Positions 54,499-64,000 of a stretch of DNA of 64,000 nucleotides are shown in pieces. The DNA is from Vanrija pseudolonga (taxonomy: Eukaryota; Basidiomycota; Tremellomycetes; Trichosporonales; Trichosporonaceae): the NCBI RefSeq assembly GCF_020906515.1, contig NC_085854.1, positions 2,046,001-2,110,000 on the forward strand, given 5' to 3'. A program made the translations under genes and the position numbers. The notes under the pieces were generated by a model, which was not told where the DNA came from, searched no databases, and saw nothing but the letters and a program-made list of their open reading frames with translations. Numbering within the stretch: the stretch's first letter is position 1; each line of letters starts with the position of its first letter.

Positions 54499-55773
54499 AT
54501 GGGAGGCATCGAAGAGCTCAACAACCTCGTCATGAAGGACTTTTGTCCCTATACCGCTGGCGGCGACAGCATCAAGAACATCCGCGTGGGCTCCTTTGAG
54601 CAGCGTCACTACGAGCAGGACGACAAGTCGCTCAACACGGCCCTCTGGGACATGTACCCCGTCGACGCTCCGCTCGTCGACCTCGACCCCGAGCTGTCCA
54701 TGACCACCGACGTCCGCCAGCCCAAGTATCACCTCCTCGACCAGTGAGTAGTAGCCATAGCCACTGACGTCACGGCCGTCGAGGCCGTCACCCAACGTGG
54801 CCAAAGGACCCCCCCCCCCCCCCAACCCCCGAGCTGACACCCCAGGCCATGGGAGGCGGGCAAGCTCCTCCCGCCGTACGCTCTCGCCGACATCGACGCC
54901 AGCATCGTCGATTTTGAGAAGATGCGCGTTGCGAAGAACCTCCTCTCCGTCAACCGCGCCTTCCTCGCCACGACGACGGGCTTCACCCACTACCACTCGT
55001 CGCTCAAGGGCGTCGGCCCCGTCTCGGCGCGCCTCGCGCAGAACAAGAAGGGTGCCAAGACCAAGGCTCTCCCCGAGCTCATTGCGGCGCTCGGTGCGAA
55101 GAAGGACGCGGCGAACAAGTGGGTCCGGAGCTGGGCCGGGGGCTGACCACACCAATCAGGCTGTTCATTGCCAAGAAGTACCTCCCGGGCATGAAGGAGT
55201 ATGTCAAGATCCTCATTGAGCTGTACCCCTGGTCAGCGACGCCGCTCATCTTCACCTCGGCCGACGCGTTCAGCACGGGCATCGCGCAGCTGTGAGTGTG
55301 GCACTGAGAGTGGCACCGCTGACATGTGTCAGCGAGTCGTCGGTGTGGAGCAACATGGCGGGCACGGCGCTCAACCTTGCGAAGAAGGACAAGAACTGGT
55401 ACATTGTGGCCATGGACGCGTCGTGGGCCGTCATCACGATGCGCTACGTCGCGAGCAAGCTGCTCTGCAAGGGCTACGACCGTGAGTGGTGGAGCGGAGG
55501 TGGGGTAAGCTGATGCCAGGCGCCGGCAAAGCCATCACCGGCTGGGGCGTGGTCCCGAAGAGCACGACGGATGCCATGGAGCTCGCCGAGCTGGCCAAGA
55601 AGGTCGAGGCGGTCGGAGCGAAGCACGGGAACAACACGTGGGCGCACAAGATGTGCGTCGACGAGCACAAGGGCTGCTGTGAGGTCGGCGAGGCGGATGC
55701 CGTCTCGGCCGTGAGTATGCCTCACGGCGCCGCTGACGCCTAGCTCGGCGAGAAGATCCAGAACACGCTGTGA
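54499..55773 (+). CDS. Paralogue B of an unrecognised fungal protein family
   Basis: Exons 54499-54743, 54846-55118, 55160-55291, 55333-55481, 55520-55710 and 55744-55773 give 339 residues. Blocks shared with paralogue A are PYTAGGDSIKNIRVGSFEQR, HYEQDDKSLNTALWDMYPVD, IELYPWSATPLIFTSADAF, SVWSNMAGTA, NWYIVAMDASWAVITMRY and NTWAHKMCVDEHKGCC. It has two introns that A lacks. The Cys/His group at the end is conserved in place (C-x3-H-x2-CC). No targeting signal or known domain. The role is unknown; the conserved Trp/Tyr/His/Cys residues suggest a folded, perhaps metal-binding, cytosolic protein. Confidence 0.75.
54809..54823 (+). repeat. C15 homopolymer in intron 1 of paralogue B
   Basis: Fifteen consecutive C inside the 102-nt intron 54744-54845, in an otherwise ordinary intron. 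Such runs vary in length and are hard to sequence. Confidence 0.9.
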
Positions 55774-55910
55774 TTGCGCCCGACGATGCGATTGCAACTT
55801 GGTGCATGCTGGCGAAGCAAGATGGCTTGTGGTGGGATTGAGTGAAGTAGTATGGCACAGTGGATGAAGATGGGTGGTGTCTATGAATGATGAAATGTAC
55901 AGTCCTCCTA

Positions 55911-57657
55911 CTAGCTGGGGAACACGCTCGCAGCGAGGCCGCCGAGCAGCGTGCTGCCCGAGGTGTAGAGGAACAGGCCGCCATAGTTGGTCGCGCCGTA
56001 TGCGCCCGCGGCGCCAGACCAGGGCTCGAGCTTGAGCAGCGCAGAGGACACGGGGCCGGAGGTGAGGCTGCCCACGCCCTTGAGGCACGAGAAGATGGCC
56101 ATGACGAGCATGGGGAGTTGGGGGTCGCCGTCTGCGCGCGTGTGTCAGCTCCGCCGGTCTACCAACCCACCAGATATCGTCGTGATCAGACGCGACCAGA
56201 ACGCCGTCATGCACCCCGCGCTCGCGCCCCACACGAGCGTGAACGCGAACAGCGCCGCCGGCTGCGTGCCAAAGCCCCAGAGAAGGGCGCTGCTCAGCGC
56301 CGCGACGACACACGAGGTCAGGATGGCGAGGCGCGCAGGCAGGTGGTCGGAGAGGTATCCGTTGAGCGGGAAGCCGGGGATCGTCACGGCTAGGGGTGGG
56401 TGTCAGCACCGCCGCCATGGCCACGACACGCCGTCATGGCCTCACGCCCACGCACCATTCATGAGCGACACCAGCAACGTGCCGTTGGCGTGCACTGTCG
56501 TCGCGAACGTCGGCATCCAGACCAGTGGAATAATGTTGCCGAGGTTAGACAGCGTGACGAACACGAACCCGATCCACGGGGCCGGCGTGCGCAGGAACCC
56601 CCAGTCGACGGTATTGACGCGCATGCGGCGCGGGCTCGACTTGGGCGGCCGCGCGACGGGCACGCGGCGGCGCACGAAGAGGAGCGCGGGCGCGCACACG
56701 GCCGCGAAGAGCACGCCGAGCGTGATCATCGTCGCGCGGTAACCTATCCTTCTGAGCAGCGCCGTCACGATGAACGGGAAGATTGTCCCGCCCGCGCCGG
56801 TGCCCGCGTACATTATCCCCGAGGCGAGGCCGCGCTTGGCGTGGAACCACTCGAAGAGGATGAGCGGGCAGGGGAAGTAGAGGGCTGAGGAGCACAGCGT
56901 CAGCCGTGCGACAGGCTGAGGGAAGCACACTACTCACCTACGGCGAAGGGGTACAGGCAGCCAAAGGTCGCAACCAGGTGCCACGCCTTGGTAGCAAACC
57001 CGCAGCTGACGAGCCCGATGGCCGCGACGACGAGCCCGGCGAGCTGGATCCGGCGCTCGTACCACGGCATGGCGGTGAGGAGGCTGGTGGTGATGTCAGC
57101 TCGGCTCAGGTTCTCTTGTCGCCCGCCACAACTCACGGCCCGACCACAGCACCCGCAAAGTACAGTATCCCGTTCGGCAGCGTCGCGGCGAGCGTCACCG
57201 TGCTCTGCTCCTCGGGGAACATGTCGCGCCAGTACGCCTGCAGGATGCCGACGGAGAAGGGCAGGCCCCAGACCATGACCTCGATGGTCGTCGCGGCGAG
57301 GAGGAAGGCGTACGCGGGCGTGCCGCCGTCGATTGGCGGGAGGGCGGGGATGCGCGCGGCCTCCTCGTCGCTGCTGCTCGGGTCGCCCAGCTCCTGGTCC
57401 TCTTCCTCGTCGAACACGGCGAGGTCGGTCGCCGACGCCGCCGCCGACGGGGGCAGCGACGGCCCGGGCGCAGGCTCGTACTTCGCCAGCGGGGTCATCC
57501 GGGCCAGCGGCGACAGCGCGCCGTCCTCGCGCGTGACGGACGACACGCGCCGCGTGAGCGTGCTCAGCCCGTACGTCTCGGCAGCAGCGGGCGCAGACGG
57601 GCGTCGCGCGCGGACCGAGTGGGCGTGGCTTTCGTCGGGGTCGGGGGCGTCGTCCAT
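55911..57657 (-). CDS. MFS transporter, monocarboxylate-transporter (MCT/Mch)-like
   Basis: Exons (minus) 57137-57657, 56938-57083, 56456-56884, 56171-56389 and 55911-56131 give 511 residues. About 110 hydrophilic residues (many Ser/Asp/Glu) precede PIDGGTPAYAFLLAATTIEV, the first membrane segment. Then come FSVGILQAYWRDMFPEE, LYFPCPLILFEWFHAKRGLA, GIMYAGTGAGGTIFPF, a basic loop (RRRVPVARPPKSSPRRMRV) between the two halves, and FPLNGYLSDHLPARL. EWF-x-x-(K/R)RGLA-x-G is a hallmark of the MCT-like family in fungi. Substrate is unknown. The frame also opens upstream of ATG 57657 but that part is not protein-like. Confidence 0.78.
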
Positions 57658-58859
57658 CTTGATTGAGCGAGTGCGTGAGTGCGTGAGTGGCGAAAATGCA
57701 TGCATACACCTCTTGCCGCTGTTGTTGTCAAGCACGCAAAGCTGCAACTGCGCGTGGAGGTGCCGGGTGGAGGCCAAGGCACGTGCTCGGCCTTAAGCGG
57801 CTGATACCGCCGGTTCGTGTCGGCGCGGCGTCCGAGGTGCTGCGAGGTGGTCGGCATGCCCAGGGATGTCTTGCCCTGGACATGCGAGCTCCTCGTGCGA
57901 GACGAGACACGCCGGTAGGCGCACGCGGGCACGTTGGTGCTCGGGCCTGCGCGTTAGTGTTGGTCGGTTCGTGGCGCCACACACGCCCGTCGCCCAGCGA
58001 GTCGCACGCCACGCCCAAAGGCTCAGCCAGACCCAGACTCAACCCACGCCGGTAGCCCGTCGCCCCCATCCGCACGGCACCTGCCGGTCGGCACGACGTC
58101 GTGACTGACTGACGTGAGCCGAGCCGAGCGCATGCACGGCGAGACGAGCGGCGCCCGTGCCCCAGCTCGCCGAGCGATACGCCCGCGCCCAGCGCCCGCG
58201 GGCAGGTGTGTGTCGCTGCGGGCGGGCGTGACTCGTGACTCGCTCGGGCTGGTCGTCGCCCCCCGCCCCCGGCCCCAAGGTTGCGTTAGCCAACCCGGCA
58301 ACGAACGTGCGGGCCTCGCCTTGGGGCGAGGAGCGTGGGAGTTGGCCTGGACGTCAGCCCGCCAGCGCCGGGTACCGCCCACGTCCGTGTGGATAAGATA
58401 AGTGTGGCATGTCGTGTGTGTGGCGCAATCTAATCTCGCACCGTTAGTCCCGAGACGCTGCGCCCTCCCTCGTCGACGGGCATCGGCACAACATCCTCGA
58501 TCCACCCCCTCGCCCGCTCGCTCGCTCGCACCACCACTACACACCGCCCGACCGCCTCGTGTCCTCCGCGCTCCCATCCCACGCCACGCCTCGCGGATCA
58601 TTCGCACGCCGCGCAATTGGGGTTGGGGCGAGGGCGTGCGCGCGGGACTTGCCGTGTCGTGCTGGTGGGGCTGGCGTGAGACTGCCGGCTGCGAGACTGC
58701 CGCTCGCCGCTCACGCCAGACCACCAGAATCGTCTATATAACCCAGCCCTCTGGCGACCCCTGAACCTCATCAGCGCACTCCTCTTCCTCTCTCAACAGC
58801 TCTCAACAACTCTCTCTACAAAGCACCAACTCAACCCCAACAACCAAACCAACAACAAC
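57658..58859. other. 1.2-kb divergent promoter region
   Basis: Between the MCT-like gene and the 861-residue gene. GC-rich without coding signal, apart from the TATA box and the CA-rich leader of the right-hand gene. Confidence 0.5.
58735..58741 (+). promoter_or_regulatory. TATA box (TATATAA) of the 861-residue gene
   Basis: Perfect TATATAA, about 120 bases upstream of the ATG, followed by a CT-rich and then CAACAA-rich leader, the usual look of a highly expressed fungal gene. Confidence 0.65.
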
Positions 58860-61445
58860 ATGACCTTCACCAAGACCGCCGCCTTCGCCAAGGTCCAGGC
58901 CAGCGGCCTCGAGCAGCAGGGTCTCGGTGTCAGCGCTGGTGTCGGATCGCTCCTCGGCGGCGCCCAGTTCACTGGTGTCGACTCGCTCCTTGGCGGCGCC
59001 CAGTACACCGGCGTCCACTCGCCGCTCGGTGGCGACCAGTTCATCTCCGCCCAAGGCCTCGCCGGCGCCCAAGGCTTCACCGGCGCCGACGCCAACGTCG
59101 CGGCCCTCCTCAACACGCCCCTCGCGCAGCTCCGCGCCAACCCCGCCCTCCACTCGCAGTACGCCCACCTGCCTGCTCTCGTCATCCGCACCGAGGAGCT
59201 CCCCGTCCTCCAGCCGCTCCCCAACGTCCTCGGCCTCCCCCACGCGACCTACCCCGAGGCCTTTGACGTGCGCTACACCGAGGTCCTCTCGCGCGAGGCC
59301 GGCCTCCTCCCGCAGGCTGCCCGTCTCTGGCCCGCCGGCGAGGTCTGCGCCCAGTCGTACTCGGCCCTCAACGCCCCCCTCCCCCTCTGGGACCCCCTCA
59401 ACGTCTTCGGCGTCCTCGACAACTCGCCCGTTGCCGGCCTCGGCGCCCCCATGATCCAGCGTGCCGTCCTCGACGAGCGCCGCGCCGCCCTCGAGCTCAC
59501 GCTCGCCCACCCCGCCTGGCGCTCGCCCATCACCTCGGTCATTGGCTTCGAGGCTGAGCTTGCCCAGGTCGACCGCGAGCTCGCGCTCCGCCGTCTCCGC
59601 CACATCCAGGCGGTCATTGCCGCTCGCTACTTCCAGCACGCGCGCCTCGCCGCTCTTGGCAACGCCGACATTGCGCCCATCGGCCACTGGCGCCCCTTCC
59701 AGCGCTTCTCCCACCTCGGCTGGGGCAACGTCGGACCCATCGTCCACGGCTACCTCCCTTCGCTCCTCGGCTCTGTTCTTGTCGCCCCCGAGGCTGTGAT
59801 GGGCTCGCACGGCATCATCGCCGAGCTTGTTCGTGCCCGCATCCTTGGCGACATTTACGAGAACGAGATTGCCTGCCTCGGCCCCGACTCGTTCTACGCC
59901 TACCCCCGCCACATTATCAACCCCGACAACGTTATCCTCGCCGTCCTTGCAGGCGTCCACCGCTTCATCGAGCGCGACGACTTTGAGCTGGCTCAGCGCC
60001 TCGCCTGGACCGAGAAGTACTTCCACGGCACTACCACCGGTGGTTTCGACTCCATCTTTGAGGCTCAGTCCTTCGACCAGGACCTCTCGCGCCGTCTCGG
60101 TCTCGTCGGCGCCTGGACTGAGAACGCCTGTGGCCTCTACGGCTCGCCTATCGGCCGCAACCTCCCCCAGCGTCTCGTCGACTGCGGCGTCGACCCCCTC
60201 GCCATCACTCGTGCCCAGTTCGCCGGTCTCTTCCCCTCGTGCTCGGCTTACCCCGTCTACCCTGGCGGCCGCGCCATCTCCCGCATCGGCATCCCCGCCG
60301 GCGACATCGGCGCCGCTACCATCGCCGCCCGCCTCGGTCACCTCACCCACCTCTCCGGCTGGGGCGGTCTTGGCCAGGCCGTTGACCGCGACCTTGCTGC
60401 CCGCTTGGTCCGTGGCGGTGTCGACCGCATGCTCGCTTACGGCCTCATCGGCGAGATTGTTCAGCGCAACTTTGCCGAGCACCTCGTCCACCGCGGTGTC
60501 GAGCGCTCGATCGTCGACAGCTTGATCCTCCACAACATCATCCCCGTTGGCGTTGATCCCCTCTACGCCCTCGACTCGCCCATTGACCGCGCCTACGCCG
60601 ACCGCCTCGTCGGTGCCGGCATCTCGTCCGTCATCTGCGACCACCTCGTCGGCTCGCAGCTCACCCGCGACCTTGCCGACCGCCTCCAGTACTTCGGCAC
60701 CCGCTCGCACCTTGTCAACCGCCTCATCCTCTCGGGTCTCGTCCCCACCACCCAGTACGGCTTCATCCGCGAGCGCCGCGCCCTCACCCAGGGCGACATT
60801 CAGTTCGCCAAGCAGATCCGCGCCCGCGTCAACGCCGAGAAGGCTGCCGAGCAGGCTGCCACCTCGGCTGCCACCGCTGCCGCGACCTCGGCCGCTGCCA
60901 ACTCGGCCGCCGCCACTGGCCTCCCCTCGGTCGGCTCGGGCATCGCTCGTGCTGACGGCATCGCTACCCCCTACGAGGGCCGTGGCACCGCCACTGCCCA
61001 CGGTGTCGCCACCCCCACCTTCGAGACTGGCTTCGGTGACCGCCTCGGTGGCCTCGACGCCTCCTACGGCCGCCTCGGCATCGACGAGGTCAACGCTATC
61101 CGCACCGCTGATGCCCTCGCTCGCACCACTGTTGTCGCCGAGCCCGACTTTACCGGCTCGCAGACCCACATCATCGACACCAAGGTCGCTACTGGCGGCG
61201 ACTTTACCCGTGGCGGTCTCGGCCGCGCCTACACCAAGCGCTTCGTCGCGAGCCAGATCGCCAACCAGCTCGGCCACAACACTGTCGTCCACGGCGCCTA
61301 CCGCGACTGGATCCGCGGCCAGGCTAACGCCTACGCCCGCAACCCTCTCGCGATCAACCGCTTCATTAACGCCGAGCTCACCGGTGACGGCAGCCCCCTC
61401 AACCCCGTCCACGTCGCCCCCATCCGCTTCGGCTCGCGCCTCTAA
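58860..61445 (+). CDS. Intron-free 861-residue repeat protein, unrecognised
   Basis: One uninterrupted exon. Codon use is extreme, nearly always C-ending, which together with the TATA box and CA-rich leader suggests very high expression. The N-terminus has a 12-residue repeat, SLLGGAQFTGVD, SLLGGAQYTGVH, SPLGGDQFISAQ (residues 30-65). The middle is helical (YTEVLSREAGLLPQAARLWP). From about 434 to 625 helical repeats of the form DR-x-x-A-x-RLV-x-x-GV occur, at 509, 535, 576 and 602 with a 26-residue step for two pairs, and a worn copy near 434 (GRNLPQRLVDCGVDPLAI). An Ala/Thr/Ser linker at about 660-690 precedes a C-terminal part (DEVNAIRTADALARTTVVAE). No signal peptide, membrane segment, enzyme motif or known domain is visible. 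A structural role is a guess. Confidence 0.8.
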   Translation: MTFTKTAAFAKVQASGLEQQGLGVSAGVGSLLGGAQFTGVDSLLGGAQYTGVHSPLGGDQFISAQGLAGAQGFTGADANVAALLNTPLAQLRANPALHSQYAHLPALVIRTEELPVLQPLPNVLGLPHATYPEAFDVRYTEVLSREAGLLPQAARLWPAGEVCAQSYSALNAPLPLWDPLNVFGVLDNSPVAGLGAPMIQRAVLDERRAALELTLAHPAWRSPITSVIGFEAELAQVDRELALRRLRHIQAVIAARYFQHARLAALGNADIAPIGHWRPFQRFSHLGWGNVGPIVHGYLPSLLGSVLVAPEAVMGSHGIIAELVRARILGDIYENEIACLGPDSFYAYPRHIINPDNVILAVLAGVHRFIERDDFELAQRLAWTEKYFHGTTTGGFDSIFEAQSFDQDLSRRLGLVGAWTENACGLYGSPIGRNLPQRLVDCGVDPLAITRAQFAGLFPSCSAYPVYPGGRAISRIGIPAGDIGAATIAARLGHLTHLSGWGGLGQAVDRDLAARLVRGGVDRMLAYGLIGEIVQRNFAEHLVHRGVERSIVDSLILHNIIPVGVDPLYALDSPIDRAYADRLVGAGISSVICDHLVGSQLTRDLADRLQYFGTRSHLVNRLILSGLVPTTQYGFIRERRALTQGDIQFAKQIRARVNAEKAAEQAATSAATAAATSAAANSAAATGLPSVGSGIARADGIATPYEGRGTATAHGVATPTFETGFGDRLGGLDASYGRLGIDEVNAIRTADALARTTVVAEPDFTGSQTHIIDTKVATGGDFTRGGLGRAYTKRFVASQIANQLGHNTVVHGAYRDWIRGQANAYARNPLAINRFINAELTGDGSPLNPVHVAPIRFGSRL

Positions 61446-61509
61446 GCGGTGATGCTCGGCCTAGCGGCGTTGTATCAAAACACCCGACCGGCTGGCGGGT
61501 AATACTATC

Positions 61510-61542
61510 GTGAGAGGGTAGTCAATAGTGAGAGGGTAGTCA
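61510..61542 (+). repeat. 15-bp repeat, two copies 3 bp apart
   Basis: GTGAGAGGGTAGTCA occurs at 61510-61524 and 61528-61542, just after the stop of the repeat-protein gene. Confidence 0.85.
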
Positions 61543-61782
61543 GCAGAGGGTTTATTGTGAATAGGCAAAGTATGAATCAGTTAACCAATGCGGAGCACAG
61601 CTGCAGCAGAAGATACGCTGACGAACTCCCCATACCTCCTCCCTTCCACTCTTCCCCTCATCCCTCGTCCCCCGTCCGTCCATGCACGCACACAAACAAA
61701 CAGAACCACTAGATTCAGGGTGCCCCGGAGCGCCCTCTTGGCGCAGCGGGGGCGCTGGTGGACAGCAAGATCTGCCAAAAAT

Positions 61783-61884
61783 GCCCCCATGGCGCAGGTG
61801 GTTAACGCGAGGGTCTCATATTCCTATATGAGCGTCGATACGACGTGAAATCCCTAGACCTGAGTTCGAGTCTCAGTGGGGGCA
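61783..61884 (+). tRNA. Elongator tRNA-Met(CAT) with intron of about 27 nt
   Basis: Acceptor GCCCCCA pairs fully with TGGGGGC and is followed by A. T arm CTGAG-TTCGAGT-CTCAG is perfect. The D arm region GGCGCAGGTGGTTAACGC fits an A box. The anticodon loop reads CTCATA with CAT at 61817-61819, and an intron of about 27 nt starts one base later (61821). The AGGGT/TCCCT anticodon stem is paired at four of five positions, with the exact intron end open by a base. The sequence resembles eukaryotic elongator tRNA-Met, not initiator (no A1:U72, T54 present). TCTTTT at about 61889 would be the terminator. Confidence 0.83.
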
Positions 61885-62267
61885 TTAATCTTTTGCTTTG
61901 GGCGGCGCTGAATCCGATTCCGAACGAACGAAGGTAACCAACCCCCCAATTAGCCCCCCAAAGGTGCAAGGGGGAGAAATCACTTTCTGCCATTTTTACC
62001 CTCCCGAGAGAACGCATGCATTGCTCTTCGCCGTAAAATGAGTACATGGTTCCCACTGCATATTAGAACAAGCATGAGTTGTTCCGTTGCTCTACGTGCA
62101 CTCGTTGCATAGCTGCAGTGAAAGGGAGTTGGGGGCGACGGACCAATGGATTGACCATTAGATATTCCTTGTTTCAGTTGATTAGCGGGATCAAATTGGG
62201 TATTCGCGACAACAACCGACAGGGATATGCCGATCAAAAAAAAGTCGGATGCTCGGATGGCCGCTAG

Positions 62268-62290
62268 CAGCCAGCCAGCCAGCCAGCCAG
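62268..62290 (+). repeat. (CCAG)n microsatellite
   Basis: Five to six perfect CCAG units about 75 bp upstream of the MEF1 start codon. Confidence 0.9.
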
Positions 62291-62362
62291 TGACCACGGC
62301 GACATTGGACAAGTCCATCTCACACCTGTACCTATACCCACCACTCAAAACCGGCGCACAAC

Positions 62363-64000
62363 ATGTCTGCCGTCCGCCTGCTCTCCCGCTCGCGTCTAGT
62401 CGCCGCCCGCAGCGCCGTTGTCCCCCGCGTCGGCGCCGCGCGCGCCGCTGGCCTGTCGACTGCCGCTGCCCGCCGGCCGGCGACCGCGGCCCGCGTTGCT
62501 GCCCCGTCGCTCGCTGTGCCCCGCCGCTGGGCTTCCGCCGCCGCCGCCGAGGTCGAGGCCGAGGAGGCCCCCGCTGCCGAGGAGTGGCCCGAGCGCGTGC
62601 TCCCCGTCCTCGCGCCCGCCGACAAGAAGCGTCTCGCCCGCCAGCGTAACATCGGAATGTAGGCCTTCGTGATGCCGCGCGATACTAACGCCCAGCTCGG
62701 CCCACATCGACTCGGGCAAGACCACCCTCACCGAGCGTGTGCTGTACTACACCGGCCGTACCAAGGACATCCACGAGGTCCGCGGCCGCGACGGTGTCGG
62801 AGCCAAGATGGACTCGATGGAGCTCGAGCGCGAGAAGGGCATCACCATCCAGTCGGCTGCCACGTTCGCCGACTGGAACTCGTACCCCCCTCCCAACGAG
62901 TGGGAGGAGGGTGCCGGCGCCCCCGAGAAGGAGAAGTATGCGTTCAACATTATCGACACGCCCGGCCACGTCGACTTCACGATCGAGGTCGAGCGTGCGC
63001 TCCGTGTGCTTGACGGTGCCGTCCTCGTCCTCTGCTCCGTCTCGGGTGTCCAGTCGCAGACCATCACCGTCGACCGCCAGATGCGCCGCTACAACGTCCC
63101 CCGTATCGCGTTCGTCAACAAGATGGACCGTGCCGGCGCCAACCCCTTCCGCGTCGTCGACCAGCTCCGCAACAAGCTTAGGATGAACGCCGCTGCTGTC
63201 CAGATCCCCATCGGCGCTGAGAGCGACTTTGGCGGTGTCATCGACCTCGTCCGCATGAAGGCCATCTACAACGAGGGTGTCAAGGGGTGAGTGGTGCGGA
63301 GAGGCCGGATAGTTGTGGCTAGCTAACACCGCTAGCAACGTCGTCGTCGAGAAGGACGAGATCCCCGCCTGGCTCAAGGAGCTCGCCGAGCAGAAGCGTG
63401 CCGAGCTTATCGAGCACATCGCCGAGGCTGACGAGGCCCTGTCCGACAAGTTCCTCATGGAGGAGGAGATCACCGAGCTCGACATCACCCAGGCTATGCG
63501 CCGCGCCACCATCGGCCTCAAGTTCACCCCCGTCTTCATGGGCTCGGCCATCAAGAACACTGGTGTCCAGTCGATGCTCGACGGTGTCTGCGCGTACCTC
63601 CCCGACCCGTCCCAGGTTCCCGCCGAGGCCAACGACACTACCCTCCCCGCGCACGCTCCTGCCGTGCCCATTGTCCCCGCTGCCGAGGCACCCCTTCTCG
63701 GTCTTGCCTTCAAGCTCGAGGAGGGCAAGTACGGCCAGCTTACCTACATGCGCGTGTACCAGGGCGAGCTCAAGCGTGGCTCCGTCATCTACAACGCGCG
63801 TACCGGCAAGAAGGTCAAGGTGCCCCGTCTTGTGCGCATGCACGCCGACGAGATGGAGGACGTCGAGTCGCTCGGCTCGGGCGAGATTTGCGCCATGTTC
63901 GGCGTCGAGTGCTCGTCGGGTGACACCTTCACCGACGGCACCACCCCCCTGTCCATGACCTCCATGTTCGTCCCCGACCCTGTCATCTCGCTCTCGATCC
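62363..64000 (+). CDS. MEF1: Mitochondrial elongation factor G1 (Mef1), 3' end outside the window
   Basis: Exons 62363-62658, 62696-63286 and 63336 to the window end; the third continues beyond 64000. The first 50 residues are Arg/Ala/Ser-rich without acidic residues, a mitochondrial targeting sequence. The GTPase part shows G1 ([11 protein letters not shown]), the switch region [17 protein letters not shown]3 ([16 protein letters not shown]) and G4 (NKMDRAG). Domain II has [20 protein letters not shown] and [15 protein letters not shown]. The insert [15 protein letters not shown] between switch I and G3 is a mark of mitochondrial EF-G1. It moves peptidyl-tRNA during mitochondrial translation. 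uL23m of the mitoribosome lies 37 kb upstream without direct link. Confidence 0.95.

Larger units (their letters stand above)
61446..62362. other. Spacer with tRNA-Met
   Basis: Between the repeat protein and MEF1. Besides the tRNA and two simple repeats it is AT-richer than the rest of the window (61.9-62.25 kb); no coding signal. Confidence 0.6.

Noticed and set aside
58803-61412. Antisense open frame of 869 codons across the 861-residue gene
   Set aside because: It is Gly/Val/Asp/Glu-rich and low in complexity, as expected when the complement of a strongly C-ending codon gene is read; the sense strand has the TATA box, leader and structured repeats.
61715-61765. tRNA-like CTTGGCGCAGCGGGGGCGC just before tRNA-Met
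   Set aside because: Resembles a D-arm region, but no T arm, anticodon arm or pairing acceptor follows; taken as chance or a very old relic.
1-64000. CRISPR arrays, operons, Shine-Dalgarno sites or prophage
   Set aside because: The window is nuclear DNA with spliced genes; no regular direct-repeat/spacer array with unique spacers and no bacterial gene organisation is seen.

Overview
The window is a gene-dense piece of nuclear DNA from a basidiomycete yeast or yeast-like fungus. Signs are GC-rich coding sequence with mostly C- or G-ending codons, several introns per gene (mostly 33-60 nt, GTGAGT-type donors, CTAAC/CTGAC branch points near the acceptor), nuclear tRNA genes with introns, and a eukaryotic gene set (COMPASS Bre2/Ash2-like, Bir1/survivin, Pwp1, Nca2, Ssh4, Cox19, Mef1). 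The style fits Tremellomycetes, perhaps Trichosporonales. That placement is inference from gene style, not from a database comparison. All exon joins below were checked by hand for reading frame.

Layout. 1-975: end of a metal-dependent cyclase gene. 0.98-4.36 kb: gene-free but rich in structure (a 71-bp target-duplication-flanked element, a tRNA-derived SINE-like element, a diverged tandem array of about 160-bp units headed by CGAACGGGAATAAT, and a cluster of the same motif in reverse orientation just upstream of the next gene). 4.36-10.6 kb: maltose-type sugar transporter, polyol (xylitol/sorbitol) dehydrogenase, Bre2/Ash2-like SPRY protein. 12.6-18.9 kb: four small secreted, GPI-anchored cell-wall-type proteins with long spacers. 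19.9-29.0 kb: CoA-diphosphatase-type Nudix enzyme, an NMT1/THI5-like binding-protein fold, a two-helix membrane protein, mitochondrial ribosomal protein uL23m, a Bir1-like protein with AT-hooks, and a small coiled-coil protein. 29.2-31.1 kb: Mch1-like transporter. 31.4-31.7 kb: tRNA-Ala and a second 71-bp element. 32-43.5 kb: Pwp1, Nca2, Ssh4-like adaptor, Stb6-like Sin3-binding protein. 43.7-49.2 kb: Cox19, an unknown multi-pass membrane protein, a Jen1-type carboxylate permease. 49.2-52.9 kb: large gene-poor stretch. 52.9-55.8 kb: tandem pair of paralogues of an unrecognised family. 55.9-57.7 kb: monocarboxylate-transporter-like MFS protein. 58.9-61.4 kb: intron-free, strongly codon-biased 861-residue protein with internal repeats that I do not recognise. 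61.8 kb: elongator tRNA-Met. 62.4-64.0 kb: mitochondrial elongation factor G1, cut by the window end.

Several genes concern carbon uptake and use (sugar transporter plus polyol dehydrogenase, Jen1-type permease, two other MFS carriers) and several concern mitochondria (uL23m, Nca2, Cox19, Mef1), but apart from the duplicated pair and the cell-wall group there is no clear functional cluster. The least explained items are the 861-residue repeat protein, the paralogue pair, the two SINE-like copies, the two 71-bp elements and the motif arrays upstream of the sugar transporter.
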